DNA of 43,668 bases from Bacillota bacterium (lineage in GTDB: Bacteria > Bacillota > Clostridia > Lachnospirales > Lachnospiraceae), in assembly GCA_023387635.1 (NCBI GenBank), contig JAEWHU010000148.1, positions 1 through 43,668 on the forward strand, read 5' to 3'. Below, piece after piece: positions 43,122 to 43,668 of the stretch. Position 1 is the stretch's first letter. Each line of letters starts with the position of its first letter. The translations under genes and the position numbers were made by a program. The notes beneath the pieces are model-generated. The model had not been told where the DNA came from. It did no database searches and saw only the letters and a program-made list of their open reading frames with translations.

Positions 43122-43668
43122 TTAGTTTATCATTAAATTGTCTACACCTATATTTTTAAATACTAATGCAGGTTTACAACAATCATTATGATGAGAAATA
43201 GGGCATAATGTTATTAAATAACAGCCATCAAAAGGAACCTCAAAAACAAACCATTCACAAACGGGTACGGTTAAACTATAGATTAAGCATTCTTCACCAT
43301 TTTGTACTTCATACAAATTTACTTCCCAATCATGAGCGTTGCAGCAGCTACATTCCCAAACACATCCTACAATTAAGCCAGGTATAATAGCGCATTCTTC
43401 ACATGAAGGACAAGGCATTTGCTCAGGGCACTCAGGGCAAGGTCTTTGTGGAGGACAAGGCATTTGCACAGGACACTCAGGACAAGGTCTTTGTGGAGGA
43501 CAAGGCATTTGCTCAGGACACTCAGGGCAAGGTCTTTGTGGAGGACAAGGTTTTTGCTCAGGATACACTGGGCAAGTCATAACTGGTGGTTTAGGAATAG
43601 GTTTTTGTGGAGGAGTAGGCATTGGCATTGGAATAGGTTTTTGTGGAGGAGTAGGCATTGGCATTGGA
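43122..43668 (-). CDS. Pro/Cys-rich repeat protein, N-terminus beyond the window
   Basis: The frame is open to the window edge, so the true start is outside. The visible part has Pro-rich repeats (PMPTPPQKPIP, twice), then about three 15-residue blocks of the type CPPQRPCPECPEQMP, then CPSCEECAII. After these comes a unique C-terminal domain of about 85 residues with more Cys and His (VWECSCCNAHDW, CPISHHNDCC). I do not recognise the family. The composition recalls spore-coat, exosporium or surface proteins that are crosslinked by disulfides or bind metal. Both repeat types are also clean DNA tandem repeats. Confidence 0.75.
   Translation of the reverse strand, partial: PMPMPTPPQKPIPMPMPTPPQKPIPKPPVMTCPVYPEQKPCPPQRPCPECPEQMPCPPQRPCPECPVQMPCPPQRPCPECPEQMPCPSCEECAIIPGLIVGCVWECSCCNAHDWEVNLYEVQNGEECLIYSLTVPVCEWFVFEVPFDGCYLITLCPISHHNDCCKPALVFKNIGVDNLMIN

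Overview
The window looks like the chromosome of a low-GC, Gram-positive, anaerobic plant- or glycan-degrading Clostridia (Lachnospiraceae type). It resembles Lachnoclostridium (Clostridium) phytofermentans; that is an inference from gene style, not a database match. The evidence is the strongly AT-rich sequence, the AGGAGG ribosome binding sites, lipoprotein signal peptides, YesM/YesN-type regulators, sugar ABC transporters without their own ATPase, and several glycoside-active enzymes (GH127, GH94, GH5). No rRNA, tRNA, CRISPR array, phage or insertion sequence was recognised.

Region 1 (1-2340): a lone GH127 beta-L-arabinofuranosidase-type gene. Region 2 (2340-14350): what looks like a self-contained sigma-54 module. 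It has a sensor kinase with its own solute-binding domain, an NtrC-type activator with an intact GAFTGA loop, a full-consensus -24/-12 promoter (TTGGCACGGTTTTTGCT, 6216-6232), a five-gene peptide/nickel-type ABC importer directly behind that promoter, an MgtC-family membrane protein, and rpoN itself. The promoter position shows that the long reading frame of the binding protein (from 6176) starts too early; the real start is 6293.

Region 3 (14350-27700): a chitobiose (GlcNAc disaccharide) utilisation cluster. It has a GH94 phosphorylase resembling N,N'-diacetylchitobiose phosphorylase, a phosphohexomutase, a YesM-type kinase, a sugar-binding lipoprotein with two permeases, an AraC-type response regulator, a chemoreceptor and NagB. 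The inferred route is import, phosphorolysis to GlcNAc-1-P plus GlcNAc, mutase to GlcNAc-6-P, a deacetylase encoded elsewhere, then NagB to fructose-6-P.

Region 4 (27700-33600): housekeeping and stress genes: a HEAT-like/methyltransferase fusion, a cold-shock protein with a long hairpin leader, L25/Ctc, a LysM-SleB cell wall hydrolase, an HD-like protein and an AlkZ-like protein. Region 5 (33600-37760): a divergent AraC regulator facing two Gfo/Idh/MocA dehydrogenases that flank a ThuA-like gene, probably oxidative sugar metabolism. Region 6 (37760-43668): a very small kinase-like protein, a fused MacB-type ABC transporter, a conserved helical protein, a membrane-anchored GH5 endoglucanase, and the C-terminal part of a Pro/Cys repeat protein cut by the window edge.

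A recurring oddity is 15-16 bp tandem repeats of unrelated sequence in three intergenic regions (14504-14715, 22015-22057, 33394-33526). Many operons end in long, clean, often bidirectional hairpin terminators.
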